From Novosphingobium sp. (GTDB taxonomy: Bacteria > Pseudomonadota > Alphaproteobacteria > Sphingomonadales > Sphingomonadaceae): a stretch of DNA of 64,000 bases. The notes under the pieces are model-generated. The model saw only the letters and a list, made by a program, of their open reading frames with translations, was not told where the DNA came from and made no database searches. Location of the stretch: NCBI RefSeq assembly GCF_027531025.1, contig NZ_JAPZQX010000002.1, positions 124,001 to 188,000 on the forward strand. The letters run 5' to 3'. The first letter of the stretch is position 1, and each line of letters opens with the position of its first letter. This document shows, one piece after another, positions 9,719 through 18,070 of this stretch. A program made the position numbers and the translations under genes.

Positions 9719-10677
9719 CCCGCCCGATCCCGCTCCTCCTCGCCGCACTGGCGCTGGCCCTGCCGCTCTCGCTGCTGGCCGGGCGGGTGTGGATCGATCC
9801 AACGGCGCCACTGGGCAGCGAGGCGGCACTGATCCTTGCCGAACTGCGCCTGCCGCGCGCCGTGCTGGCCGTGCTGCTGGGGGCGGGGCTTGGTGCTGCC
9901 GGGGCGGCGATGCAGGGCTATCTGCGCAATCCACTGGCCGATCCGGGGTTGTTCGGCATTGCCCCCAGCGCGGCGCTGGGCGCGGTGCTGAGCTTCTGGA
10001 CCGGCTGGGCGAGCGCTGGTTGGGCGCTGCCCGCCTTTGCCCTCGCCGGAGCGGCCGGAGCCATGCTGCTGCTGACGCTTATTGCCGGGCGTAACGGCGG
10101 GGTCGTGCTGTTCACCCTCGCGGGCATGATGATCGCCAGCCTGGCGGGCGCGCTGATGAGCCTCGCGATCAGCCTTTCGCCCACGCCCTTTGCCATGAGC
10201 GAGATCGTCACCTGGCTGATGGGCGCGCTGACTGACCGGTCGTGGCGCGAGGTGTGGATCGCCGCGCCGCTGACCCTTGCCGGGATTGCCGTGCTGCGCG
10301 CCGCCGGAAGGGGCCTTGATGCCCTGACGCTGGGCGAGGCGGCGGCCCGCTCGCTGGGGCTCGACCCGCGCCGTCTGCAATTGCTGCTGGTGCTGGGGGT
10401 GGGGCTGACCGTGGGCGGCGGGGTGGCCGTGGCCGGGATCATCGGCTTTGTCGGGCTGATGGTGCCGCATTTCGTGCGGCCTTTTACCGATGGCCGCCCC
10501 AGCCGCCTGATCGTGCCCTCCGCACTGGCGGGCGCGCTGCTGGTGCTGGTGGCCGATTGCCTCTGCCGCGTCCTGCCGTTGGCCGGGGGCGAGCTGCGGC
10601 TGGGCATCGCGCTCAGCCTGCTGGGCGCGCCGTTCTTCCTCCACCTGCTGCTGCGCTTGCGGCGGGAGCTGGTGTGA
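9715..10677 (+). CDS. btuC: Vitamin B12 ABC transporter permease
   Basis: Inner-membrane permease of the BtuCDF importer (FecCD family). The ATG at 9715 overlaps the btuF stop (ATGA), giving 320 residues; the longer frame upstream would run back into btuF. About ten hydrophobic segments are visible. Family blocks include ELRLPRAVLAVLLGAGLGAAGAAMQGYLRNPLADP near the N-terminus (split here across the motif) and IIGFVGLMVPHFVRPF, the coupling region that contacts BtuD. Translationally coupled with btuF and btuD. Confidence 0.95.
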   Translation: MTRPIPLLLAALALALPLSLLAGRVWIDPTAPLGSEAALILAELRLPRAVLAVLLGAGLGAAGAAMQGYLRNPLADPGLFGIAPSAALGAVLSFWTGWASAGWALPAFALAGAAGAMLLLTLIAGRNGGVVLFTLAGMMIASLAGALMSLAISLSPTPFAMSEIVTWLMGALTDRSWREVWIAAPLTLAGIAVLRAAGRGLDALTLGEAAARSLGLDPRRLQLLLVLGVGLTVGGGVAVAGIIGFVGLMVPHFVRPFTDGRPSRLIVPSALAGALLVLVADCLCRVLPLAGGELRLGIALSLLGAPFFLHLLLRLRRELV

Positions 10678-11408
10678 TGCTGGCGGCGGAAAGCCTGGTC
10701 CTGCCCGGCCGCCTCCACGGCGTCTCGCTACGCTTGCGCCCCGGCGAGGTGACCGCGATCTGCGGGCCGAACGGTGCGGGCAAGTCAACGTTGCTGGCCT
10801 GCCTGGCGGGGCTGACTCTGCCGCAATCGGGCGCGGCTCTGCTGGATGGCGCGCTGCTGGCCGCCATGCCCCCCGAAGCGCGGGCGCGGGCCATCGGCTA
10901 TCTGCCGCAAGTCGCCGAAGTGGCCTGGGATGTCAGCGTGCAGACCCTCGCTGGCCTCGGCCGCCTGCCTTGGCGCACCGGCGCCACCGAAGATGCCGCC
11001 GCGGTCGATGCCGCGCTCACCGCGCTCGACCTGTTGCCGCTCGCCTATCGCCCGGTCACGCAGCTGTCCGGCGGCGAGCGCGCCCGCGCGCTGCTCGCCC
11101 GCGTCCTTGCCGGAACCCCGCGCTGGCTGCTGGCGGACGAGCCACTGGCCAGCCTTGACCTCGCCCACCAGCTCGCCCTACTGGCCCACCTGCGCGCCTG
11201 CGCCGCAGCGGGCATGGGGGTGGTGCTGGTGCTGCATGACCTCGCCCTGGCGATGAACCATGCCGACCGGGTGGTGGTGCTCGATCACGGCAACCTGGTT
11301 GCCGATGGCCCGCCGGACCTGGCCCTGTCCGAGCCGGTGCTGGCCCAGGTCTGGGGCGTAAACGCGCGCTGGCTCGGCGAACCTGGCCAGCGCGCGCTGG
11401 CAGTTTAA
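10677..11408 (+). CDS. btuD: Vitamin B12 ABC transporter ATP-binding protein
   Basis: Energises the BtuCDF importer. The ATG at 10677 shares one base with the btuC stop (TGATG). The protein has 243 residues with Walker A GPNGAGKST (30-38), the Q-loop in YLPQ, the signature LSGGERAR, Walker B WLLADEPLASLD and the switch histidine in LVLHDLALAM. It ends the riboswitch operon. The convergent M13 peptidase gene stops one base away, so there is no room for an intergenic terminator. Confidence 0.95.
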   Translation: MLAAESLVLPGRLHGVSLRLRPGEVTAICGPNGAGKSTLLACLAGLTLPQSGAALLDGALLAAMPPEARARAIGYLPQVAEVAWDVSVQTLAGLGRLPWRTGATEDAAAVDAALTALDLLPLAYRPVTQLSGGERARALLARVLAGTPRWLLADEPLASLDLAHQLALLAHLRACAAAGMGVVLVLHDLALAMNHADRVVVLDHGNLVADGPPDLALSEPVLAQVWGVNARWLGEPGQRALAV

Positions 11409-11409
11409 C

Positions 11410-13473
11410 TTACCAGAGCTTGGGTCGCTGCTCGGGCGGGATGTACATCTTGTCGCCCGGCTTCACATCGAAGGCCTTGTACCAGGCCTCGATATTGCGG
11501 AGCGGACCGATCGCGCGGAAGCGGTCGGGGCTGTGCGGATCGGCGGTCACCTGCTGGCGGATCGCGTCCTCGCGGGCCTTGGTGCGCCAGGCATTGGCCC
11601 AGGCCAGGAAGAACCGCTGGTCGCCGGTCAGTCCGTCGATCACCGGCGCGTCCTTGCCATTCAGCGACTTGCGATAGCCATCATAGGCCACCAGCAGACC
11701 GGCGAAATCGGCGATGTTCTCGCCCATGGTCAGGTCCGGGTTGACGAAGGCGCCGGGGGCCGCCTCGTACTTGGCATATTGCGCGCCAAAGATCTTCGCC
11801 TGAGCTTCGAAGCGTTCGCCATCGCCTTCGGCCCACCAGTCGCGCACCGCGCCATTGGCGTCGATCTTGCGGCCTTCATCGTCGAAACCGTGGGTGATCT
11901 CGTGCCCGATCACGGCCCCGATCGCCCCATAGTTGACCGCATCGTCGGCATTGGGATCGAAGAACGGGGCCTGCAGGATGCCGGCCGGGAAGACGATCTT
12001 GTTTTCCAGCCCGCCGTTATAGGCGTTCACGGTCTGCGGGTTCATGCCCCACTTCTTGCGATCGACCTTCTTGCCAAGGTCGGCCATGGCATAGTCGGCA
12101 TTGAACACACCGGCGCGCTGGACGTTGCCGTAAAGGTCGCCCGCGTCGATCTGCAAGGCCGAGTAATCGCGGAACTTGTCGGGATAGCCGACCATCACGT
12201 CCATCCGCGCCAGCTTTTCCAGCGCGGCTTCCTTGGTCCTGGCGCTCATCCAGTCATTGCTGCGGATCCGGTCGCCCATCGCCAGCTTGAGGTTGGCGAC
12301 CAGCGCTTCCATCTTGGCCTTGGCTTCGGGCGGGAAGTGCAGTTTCACGTAATCCTGCCCGACCAGCTCGCCCAGCGAGTTGTCGACCAGCGTGGTCGCC
12401 CGCTTCCAGCGCGGCTGGATCGCGCTGACGCCGGAGAGCGTGCGGGTGAATTCGAACCGGCTCTCGACCATCGCCTTGTTGAGATAGGGCGAGGCCTGGT
12501 GCGTCAGGTGGAATTCCTGCCACAGCTTCAGCACGTCGAGCGGGGTCTTCTCGTAAATCGCGGCCAGATCGCGGATCGCGGTCTTCTCCGCGGCGATCAA
12601 CCGCTGTTGCGGGGGAATCCTTGCCCCTTCGAACAGCGCCACCCACTCGATCCCCGGGGCGAACATCGCCAGTTCGGGGCTGCTCAGCGGGTTGTTGAGC
12701 CTGGTGATGTCGCGCCGTTCGGCCGCAGCCCAGCTCTTTTCGGCCACCGCCGTTTCAAAGGCCATGACCTGGTCGGCCGCCTTGCCCGGATTGGCGACGC
12801 CGAGCTTGCGCAGGGTCCGCTCGACATAGTCGCGATAGGCCTTGCGCTGCGGCTCGAACTGCTTGGCGAGGTAGTATTCGCGATCCGGCAGGCCCAGCCC
12901 GCCCTGGCTGAGGTAGAGCGAATTCATCGTCGGATCGGCCGTGTCGGCATAGACGAAGGCCTCGATCAGCGTCACGCCGAACCGGCCATTGGTGGCGCCC
13001 ATAAAGCGCGCGAAATCGCGCTTGGTCTGGATCGCGCGCACGGCGGCAACGTCCTCCAGCAGCGGCTTGAGGCCGACCTGCTCGATCCGCGCCTCGTCCA
13101 TGAAGCTGGCGTAGATGGCGCCATACTTGGTCCCCGCGCCGCCGCTCAGCATGTCCTTCAGGTCATTCTGGGTGCGGTCGATCACTTCGATCCAGCTGCC
13201 GGTCACCGGGCGGTCGGCCGGGATTGGGGTCCGGTCGGCCCAGGCGCCCCAGGCATAACGGTCAAACGCATCGCCGGGCTTGACCGACAGGTCGCGGAAG
13301 CCGAGGTCCACCCCCCAGGTGCCATAGACCGCCTTGCCCGGAACCGCGGTGGTGGCCGGCGCGGCCGCGTCAGGGGCTGGCGCGCTCTGGGCATGGGCGG
13401 ACAGGCCGAGCGCCGGCGTAAGCGCCAGCGCAGCAGCAGCGATGAGCGGCCGGTGCCGCAGCTTGATCTTCAT
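11410..13473 (-). CDS. Exported M13-family zinc metallopeptidase (neprilysin/PepO-like)
   Basis: A secreted or periplasmic peptidase of the neprilysin family. A signal peptide (MKIKLRHRPLIAAAALALTP..LSAHA, cut near residue 28) precedes a 687-residue chain. The zinc motif HEITH is at 524-528, and the third ligand lies in the following ENIADFAGL block. The N-terminal M13 region has PGDAFDRYAWGAWADRTPIP, and the C-terminus ends KMYIPPEQRPKLW, the usual family tail. GGAAGGGGAAC ahead of the ATG is a good ribosome site. It is monocistronic and convergent with btuD. Its substrate cannot be told from sequence. Confidence 0.92.
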   Translation of the reverse strand: MKIKLRHRPLIAAAALALTPALGLSAHAQSAPAPDAAAPATTAVPGKAVYGTWGVDLGFRDLSVKPGDAFDRYAWGAWADRTPIPADRPVTGSWIEVIDRTQNDLKDMLSGGAGTKYGAIYASFMDEARIEQVGLKPLLEDVAAVRAIQTKRDFARFMGATNGRFGVTLIEAFVYADTADPTMNSLYLSQGGLGLPDREYYLAKQFEPQRKAYRDYVERTLRKLGVANPGKAADQVMAFETAVAEKSWAAAERRDITRLNNPLSSPELAMFAPGIEWVALFEGARIPPQQRLIAAEKTAIRDLAAIYEKTPLDVLKLWQEFHLTHQASPYLNKAMVESRFEFTRTLSGVSAIQPRWKRATTLVDNSLGELVGQDYVKLHFPPEAKAKMEALVANLKLAMGDRIRSNDWMSARTKEAALEKLARMDVMVGYPDKFRDYSALQIDAGDLYGNVQRAGVFNADYAMADLGKKVDRKKWGMNPQTVNAYNGGLENKIVFPAGILQAPFFDPNADDAVNYGAIGAVIGHEITHGFDDEGRKIDANGAVRDWWAEGDGERFEAQAKIFGAQYAKYEAAPGAFVNPDLTMGENIADFAGLLVAYDGYRKSLNGKDAPVIDGLTGDQRFFLAWANAWRTKAREDAIRQQVTADPHSPDRFRAIGPLRNIEAWYKAFDVKPGDKMYIPPEQRPKLW

Positions 13474-13614
13474 GATGTTCCCCTTCCTGGCGCCACAACG
13501 CCGATAGCCGGAGCCTCGCGCGCAGGGGTGGGGTGTGTCAATGTCCGTTATCGAACCGGGTCAGCGGTTCGACGGGGCTGGGGGACATGGCCTTCCGTCC
13601 CCCTTGCCTGAATC

Positions 13615-13629
13615 GAACATATCTGGAAC
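13615..13629 (+). promoter_or_regulatory. LexA (SOS) box in front of uvrA
   Basis: GAACATATCTGGAAC is a GAAC-N7-GAAC direct repeat, the reverse complement of the alphaproteobacterial LexA consensus GTTC-N7-GTTC. It ends 10 bases before the uvrA start, a position where bound LexA would block transcription or initiation. Confidence 0.75.
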
Positions 13630-13639
13630 AGCGCTGACC

Positions 13640-16534
13640 ATGTCGCTGTCGAAAATCGTCGTGCGCGGGGCGCGCGAGCACAACCTCAAGGGCTTCGATG
13701 TCGAGCTGCCGCGCGACAGCCTGATCGTGATCACCGGCCTGTCGGGTTCCGGCAAGTCGAGCCTCGCCTTCGACACGATCTATGCCGAGGGGCAGCGCCG
13801 CTATGTCGAGAGTCTCTCGGCCTATGCCCGCCAGTTCCTCGAGATGATGCAGAAGCCCGATGTCGAGCATATCGACGGGCTCAGCCCCGCGATCTCGATC
13901 GAGCAGAAGACCACCAGCCGCAACCCGCGCTCGACCGTGGCGACGGTGACCGAGATCTATGACTACATGCGCCTGCTCTGGGCGCGCACCGGCGTGCCCT
14001 ATAGCCCGGCGACCGGCGAGCCGATCTCCGCGCAGACCGTCAGCCAGATGGTCGACCGGGTGATGGCCCTGCCCGAAGGCACCCGCGCCTACCTGCTCGC
14101 CCCTGTCGTGCGCGGGCGCAAGGGCGAATACCGCAAGGAGCTGGCCGAATGGCAGAAGGCCGGCTTCACCCGCGTGCGGATCGACGGAGAGTTCTATCTG
14201 ATCGAAGAGGCCCCCGCGCTCGACAAGAAGTACAAGCACGACATCGAGGTGGTGGTTGATCGCATCGCCGTCCGGGAAGGGATCGAGACCCGGCTGGCGG
14301 ACTCCTTCGAACAGGCGCTGAAGCTGGCCGATGGCCTCGCCTATATCGACCTCGCGGATGGCAAGGTGCCGGGGCGCGAGGAAGACAAAGGCGGCGCGAT
14401 GAAAGGCGCCGGCCTGCCGGACAACCGCATCGTCTTCTCCGAAAAGTTCGCCTGCCCGATCTCCGGCTTCACCATCGAAAGCCTTGAGCCGCGGCTGTTC
14501 TCGTTCAACGCGCCGATGGGCGCTTGTCCGGCCTGCGATGGCCTGGGCGAAAAGCTGCTGTTCGATTCCGCCTTGGTCGTGCCGAACGAGGCGCTCAGCC
14601 TCAAGCAGGGCGCGGTCGTGCCCTGGGCCAAGAGCAACCCGCCCAGCCCCTATTACATGCAGGTGCTGGCCAGCCTGGCCGCCGAATTCGGCTTCAGCCT
14701 CGATACCCCGTGGCAGGACCTGCCGGTCGAGGTGCGGATCGTGATCCTCCACGGCACCGCCGGCCGCCCGGTCAACCTCACCTTCATCGACGGGAAAAAG
14801 AGCTACACGGTCAAGAAGGCCTTCGAAGGCGTGATCGGCAACCTCAACCGCCGCATGCTGCAAACCGAAAGCGCCTGGATGCGCGAGGAGCTGGGCAAGT
14901 TTCAGACCGCGCAACCCTGCGAGGTGTGCGAGGGCAAGCGGCTCAAGCCCGAGGCGCTCTCGGTCAAGGTTGGCGGCGCGGATATCTCCTCGATCACCCG
15001 GCTCTCCGTCTCCGATGCGGTCGAATGGTTCGGCGCGCTCGATGGCCAGCTGACCAGCCAGCGGAGCCAGATCGCCCGCGCGATCCTCAAGGAGATCAAC
15101 GAGCGGCTGGGCTTCCTCAACAACGTCGGGCTCGATTACCTCAACCTCGATCGGACCAGCGGCACCCTGTCGGGCGGGGAGAGCCAGCGCATCCGCCTCG
15201 CCAGCCAGATCGGCTCGGGCCTCTCCGGCGTGCTCTACGTGCTGGACGAGCCCTCCATCGGCCTCCACCAGCGCGATAACGACATGCTGCTCGCCACGCT
15301 CAAGCGGCTGCGCGACCTGGGCAATACGGTGATCGTGGTCGAACATGACGAGGACGCGATCCGCGCCGCCGATCACGTGGTCGATCTGGGGCCGGGCGCG
15401 GGGGTCCACGGGGGCGAGATCGTGGCCCAGGGCACCCTCGCGGATATCCTGAACAGCCCGGACAGCCTCACCGGCCAATACCTCTCCGGCGCGCGCCGGA
15501 TCGCGGTGCCGAAGACGCGCCGCACGGGCAACGGCCACTTCGTCACGGTCCACAATGCCCGCGCCAACAACCTGAAGGGGGTGACGGCGAAAATCCCGCT
15601 CGGCACCTTCACCTGCATCACCGGCGTTTCGGGCAGCGGCAAAAGCTCGCTCACGCTCGACACGCTCCACGCCGGCGCGGCCCGTGCGCTCAACGGCGCG
15701 CGGGTGATTGCCGGGGCGCATGACCGGATCACGGGCCTCGAGATGTGCGACAAGGTGATCGAGATCGACCAGAGCCCGATCGGCCGCACCCCGCGCAGCA
15801 ACCCCGCCACCTATACCGGCGCCTTCACCCAGATCCGGGACTGGTTCGCCGGCCTGCCGGAATCTGAGGCGCGCGGCTACAAGGCCGGGCGGTTCTCGTT
15901 CAACGTCAAGGGTGGCCGCTGCGAAAAGTGCCAGGGCGATGGCCTGATCAAGATCGAGATGCACTTCCTGCCCGACGTTTACGTCACCTGCGAGGAATGC
16001 GGCGGCAAGCGCTACAACCGCGAAACGCTGGAAGTGAAGTTCAAGGGCCACTCGATCGCCGACGTGCTCGACATGACGATCGAGGACGCGGAGGAATTCT
16101 TCAAGGCCGTCCCCCCGATCCGCGACAAGATGCACATGCTGAACGAGGTCGGCCTCGGCTACGTCAAGGTCGGCCAGCAGGCGACCACCCTCTCCGGCGG
16201 GGAGGCGCAGCGGGTGAAACTGGCCAAGGAACTCAGCCGCCGCTCAACCGGGCAGACGCTCTACATCCTTGATGAGCCGACCACCGGCCTCCACTTCGAA
16301 GACGTCCGCAAACTCCTCGAAGTGCTCCACCGCCTGGTCGATCAGGGCAATTCCGTGGTGGTGATCGAACACAACCTCGATGTGATCAAAACGGCGGACT
16401 GGATCATCGACCTTGGGCCGGAAGGCGGCGTGCGGGGCGGGGAGATTGTTGCCGAGGGGAAACCGGAGCAGGTGGTGGAGGTGGAGCGGAGTTTTACCGG
16501 CAAGTACCTTGCTCCGCTGCTCGACCGGCAATGA
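13640..16534 (+). CDS. uvrA: Excinuclease ABC subunit A
   Basis: DNA-damage recognition ATPase of nucleotide excision repair. The ATG at 13640 gives 964 residues starting [16 protein letters not shown], the standard UvrA start; the longer frame upstream adds only unrelated residues. There are two ABC modules: Walker A GLSGSGKS (33-40) and GVSGSGKSS in the second half, with signatures [11 protein letters not shown] and [11 protein letters not shown]. The C-terminal zinc module has Cys761, 764, 784 and 787. In the first zinc module one ligand position is Ser275 (C272-P-I-S275 ... C296-x2-C299). A LexA box lies directly upstream. Just downstream is a diverged second copy of its last 26 codons. 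Confidence 0.97.
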   Translation: MSLSKIVVRGAREHNLKGFDVELPRDSLIVITGLSGSGKSSLAFDTIYAEGQRRYVESLSAYARQFLEMMQKPDVEHIDGLSPAISIEQKTTSRNPRSTVATVTEIYDYMRLLWARTGVPYSPATGEPISAQTVSQMVDRVMALPEGTRAYLLAPVVRGRKGEYRKELAEWQKAGFTRVRIDGEFYLIEEAPALDKKYKHDIEVVVDRIAVREGIETRLADSFEQALKLADGLAYIDLADGKVPGREEDKGGAMKGAGLPDNRIVFSEKFACPISGFTIESLEPRLFSFNAPMGACPACDGLGEKLLFDSALVVPNEALSLKQGAVVPWAKSNPPSPYYMQVLASLAAEFGFSLDTPWQDLPVEVRIVILHGTAGRPVNLTFIDGKKSYTVKKAFEGVIGNLNRRMLQTESAWMREELGKFQTAQPCEVCEGKRLKPEALSVKVGGADISSITRLSVSDAVEWFGALDGQLTSQRSQIARAILKEINERLGFLNNVGLDYLNLDRTSGTLSGGESQRIRLASQIGSGLSGVLYVLDEPSIGLHQRDNDMLLATLKRLRDLGNTVIVVEHDEDAIRAADHVVDLGPGAGVHGGEIVAQGTLADILNSPDSLTGQYLSGARRIAVPKTRRTGNGHFVTVHNARANNLKGVTAKIPLGTFTCITGVSGSGKSSLTLDTLHAGAARALNGARVIAGAHDRITGLEMCDKVIEIDQSPIGRTPRSNPATYTGAFTQIRDWFAGLPESEARGYKAGRFSFNVKGGRCEKCQGDGLIKIEMHFLPDVYVTCEECGGKRYNRETLEVKFKGHSIADVLDMTIEDAEEFFKAVPPIRDKMHMLNEVGLGYVKVGQQATTLSGGEAQRVKLAKELSRRSTGQTLYILDEPTTGLHFEDVRKLLEVLHRLVDQGNSVVVIEHNLDVIKTADWIIDLGPEGGVRGGEIVAEGKPEQVVEVERSFTGKYLAPLLDRQ

Positions 16535-16559
16535 CAGCCTGCCCCGGATTTGTTCCTCG

Positions 16560-16640
16560 GTGGCGGAGGGGGCTCCGGAACAGGTTGTGACGGTGGAGCG
16601 GTCGTTTGCCGGGCGGTATCTGGGGCTATTGTTGGGGTAA
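16560..16640 (+). pseudogene. Diverged remnant of a second uvrA 3' end
   Basis: In one frame the 81 bases read VAEGAPEQVVTVERSFAGRY followed by LGLLLG and a TAA stop. The end of the intact uvr[21 protein letters not shown] followed by LAPLLDRQ, matches residue for residue until the last few. The nucleotide match is much looser than the protein match, so this is not a fresh tandem duplication but a leftover of another uvrA, either acquired or old. It starts 25 nt after the uvrA stop and marks the left edge of the AT-rich island. It has no start codon or ribosome site of its own and is presumably not expressed. Confidence 0.75.
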
Positions 16641-16729
16641 AGTATAAGATTGCCGATGTTTCTTGTAGACGAAGCAAACTGATCACTGCAGATTTAGCAT
16701 TCCAAATCCGTAATTTGAGGATGCGAAGG

Positions 16730-17440
16730 ATGGCGGAGAAGAACCGGTACCCCCAGATTCCAAGCGCCGTTTGGTGGGGATTGAGGTCGATCCTACAGCG
16801 CACGCCAAAGGCTACGATCGACGAACGTTTACTTGGAGTGCAGCTTAGTGTGCAGGAGGCTGCCGCTAGAGCATACATCACTGAACTCAAGAACGTGGGG
16901 ATCATAGGCGAAGAGGGTAAAGCAACAGAGGTTGCTGACAAATGGCGCCTCGATGAAACCTACAGCGATGCTGTTCAGGAAATTGTCTCTGCTAATTATC
17001 CCGAAGGCTTGCTCCATGTCGCTCCGCCCGGAGCGGCAGAGCGACAAAAGGTTGTATCTTGGTTTCAAAGAGAGGGATTGGGGTTAGGTGCAGCTGGCAA
17101 CAAGGCAGCAACATATTTGCTGATCTCGAGTCCTTCGCCGAATGAAGCTCCGAAGACTTCTGCAAAATCCGGTCAAACCGGTTCTCAAGCAAACGAACGT
17201 CCAATAAAAGAGAAAGCGGTTGGCGTTGCAGACAGAGTGCGGGCATCCGCTCCCAAGGCTGCCGATTCGAAGAAAGATCGTCCTAGGATTTCTAACGGTA
17301 GCAATGAAATCAGTCATTCTCAGCAGATGCCTTTGAATATCAATGTTCAAATACACATCAGTGCTGATGCCGGATCAGAGCAGATAGAATCGATTTTCAA
17401 AGCTATGAGGCGGTATCTGTATGACGCTTCGGATAATTGA
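16730..17440 (+). CDS. DUF5343-like protein, first gene of an accessory two-gene module
   Basis: A protein of 236 residues from the ATG at 16730, which has GAGG nine bases upstream. The longer frame back to 16550 runs through the uvrA remnant and is not credible. Residues 5-133 (YPQIPSAVWWGLRSIL .. TYLLIS) look like a DUF5343-type winged-helix-like domain. A charged, low-complexity linker (134-198) follows. The C-terminal segment NINVQIHISADAGSEQIE .. FKAMRRYLY (203-231) is a motif I associate with DUF5343-containing proteins. The function is unknown. The gene overlaps the next one by 20 nt, so the two are probably translated together. Base composition is visibly more AT-rich than the flanking genes, a sign of transfer. 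The family call is from memory and needs a profile search. Confidence 0.7.
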   Translation: MAEKNRYPQIPSAVWWGLRSILQRTPKATIDERLLGVQLSVQEAAARAYITELKNVGIIGEEGKATEVADKWRLDETYSDAVQEIVSANYPEGLLHVAPPGAAERQKVVSWFQREGLGLGAAGNKAATYLLISSPSPNEAPKTSAKSGQTGSQANERPIKEKAVGVADRVRASAPKAADSKKDRPRISNGSNEISHSQQMPLNINVQIHISADAGSEQIESIFKAMRRYLYDASDN

Positions 17441-17972
17441 TGGAATTAAGAAGTTCCAAGAACATCTTCTCGAGATTGGATTGGCGAGAGCAGTGTTGGC
17501 GTTGCCAGCTCCTCGAATGCTTAGCTTGCCATCTCCGACTGCCGAAGGTGCAGAACCAGTTAGTGTTTTTGAAAAAGTTGTAACTGAGCCGGAGATTTAC
17601 AGCGTTTCTGGTGATTTGTTTGCCTCTGGATACTACAATATTTCAGTATGCGAGGCATTCAAGGCAGTTGAGAAATATATACAGTCGAGAGTTCCAGAAA
17701 TTAGACAAAATGGAACAACTCTAATGGATCAAGCATTTTCTCCAAGTAACCCAGCTTTACGTTGGTCAGATTTACTGACAAATTCAGAAATCGATGAACA
17801 AAAAGGTTATCAGAGGCTGTTTTCGGGGTCTATGCTTGGCATAAGAAATCCAACGACTCATGAATTTGATTGGGTTGATGAGCCAGATGTAGCTTTGGAG
17901 CTTATAGTTTTTGCTCAACATCTTATTAGAAAAGCGAAACAAGCTGAGGCGACAGCCAAAGGAGATCCATGA
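17421..17972 (+). CDS. TIGR02391/Ymh-family protein with HEPN-like RNxxxH motif
   Basis: A 183-residue protein that resembles the TIGR02391 (Hypoth_Ymh) family: the ordered blocks MDQAFSPSNPALRWSDLL, EIDEQKGYQRLFSGSMLGIR and a C-terminal ALELIVFAQHLIRKA helix. It holds R142-N143-P-T-T-H147, the Rx4-6H pattern of HEPN ribonuclease domains. I infer, but cannot prove, a HEPN-like nuclease, possibly a toxin or effector. It overlaps the DUF5343-like gene by 20 nt and is the most AT-rich stretch of the window. An ATG at 17421 with GAGGCGG about eight to ten bases upstream is the start. No antitoxin or other defence gene follows. Confidence 0.72.
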   Translation: MTLRIIDGIKKFQEHLLEIGLARAVLALPAPRMLSLPSPTAEGAEPVSVFEKVVTEPEIYSVSGDLFASGYYNISVCEAFKAVEKYIQSRVPEIRQNGTTLMDQAFSPSNPALRWSDLLTNSEIDEQKGYQRLFSGSMLGIRNPTTHEFDWVDEPDVALELIVFAQHLIRKAKQAEATAKGDP

Positions 17973-18070
17973 GCGCTGGGGGCTCAAAGGCCGCCCATGA
18001 CTACGAGTTTTCCTACTCCCCCCAAATCTGCAACATGGTCGGTTTGCCTTGAGCCAAGGAGCAACCGCCC

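Noticed and set aside
11533..13611. Long plus-strand ORF opposite the M13 peptidase
   Set aside because: A shadow of the minus-strand peptidase, whose signal peptide and HEITH motif are intact.
13538..16135. Long ORF on the minus strand opposite uvrA
   Set aside because: No family motifs, biased composition, and entirely opposite a certain gene.
16550..16729. ORF extension of the DUF5343-like gene back to 16550
   Set aside because: It runs through the uvrA remnant in another frame, is Gly-rich and has no ribosome site. The ATG at 16730 does.
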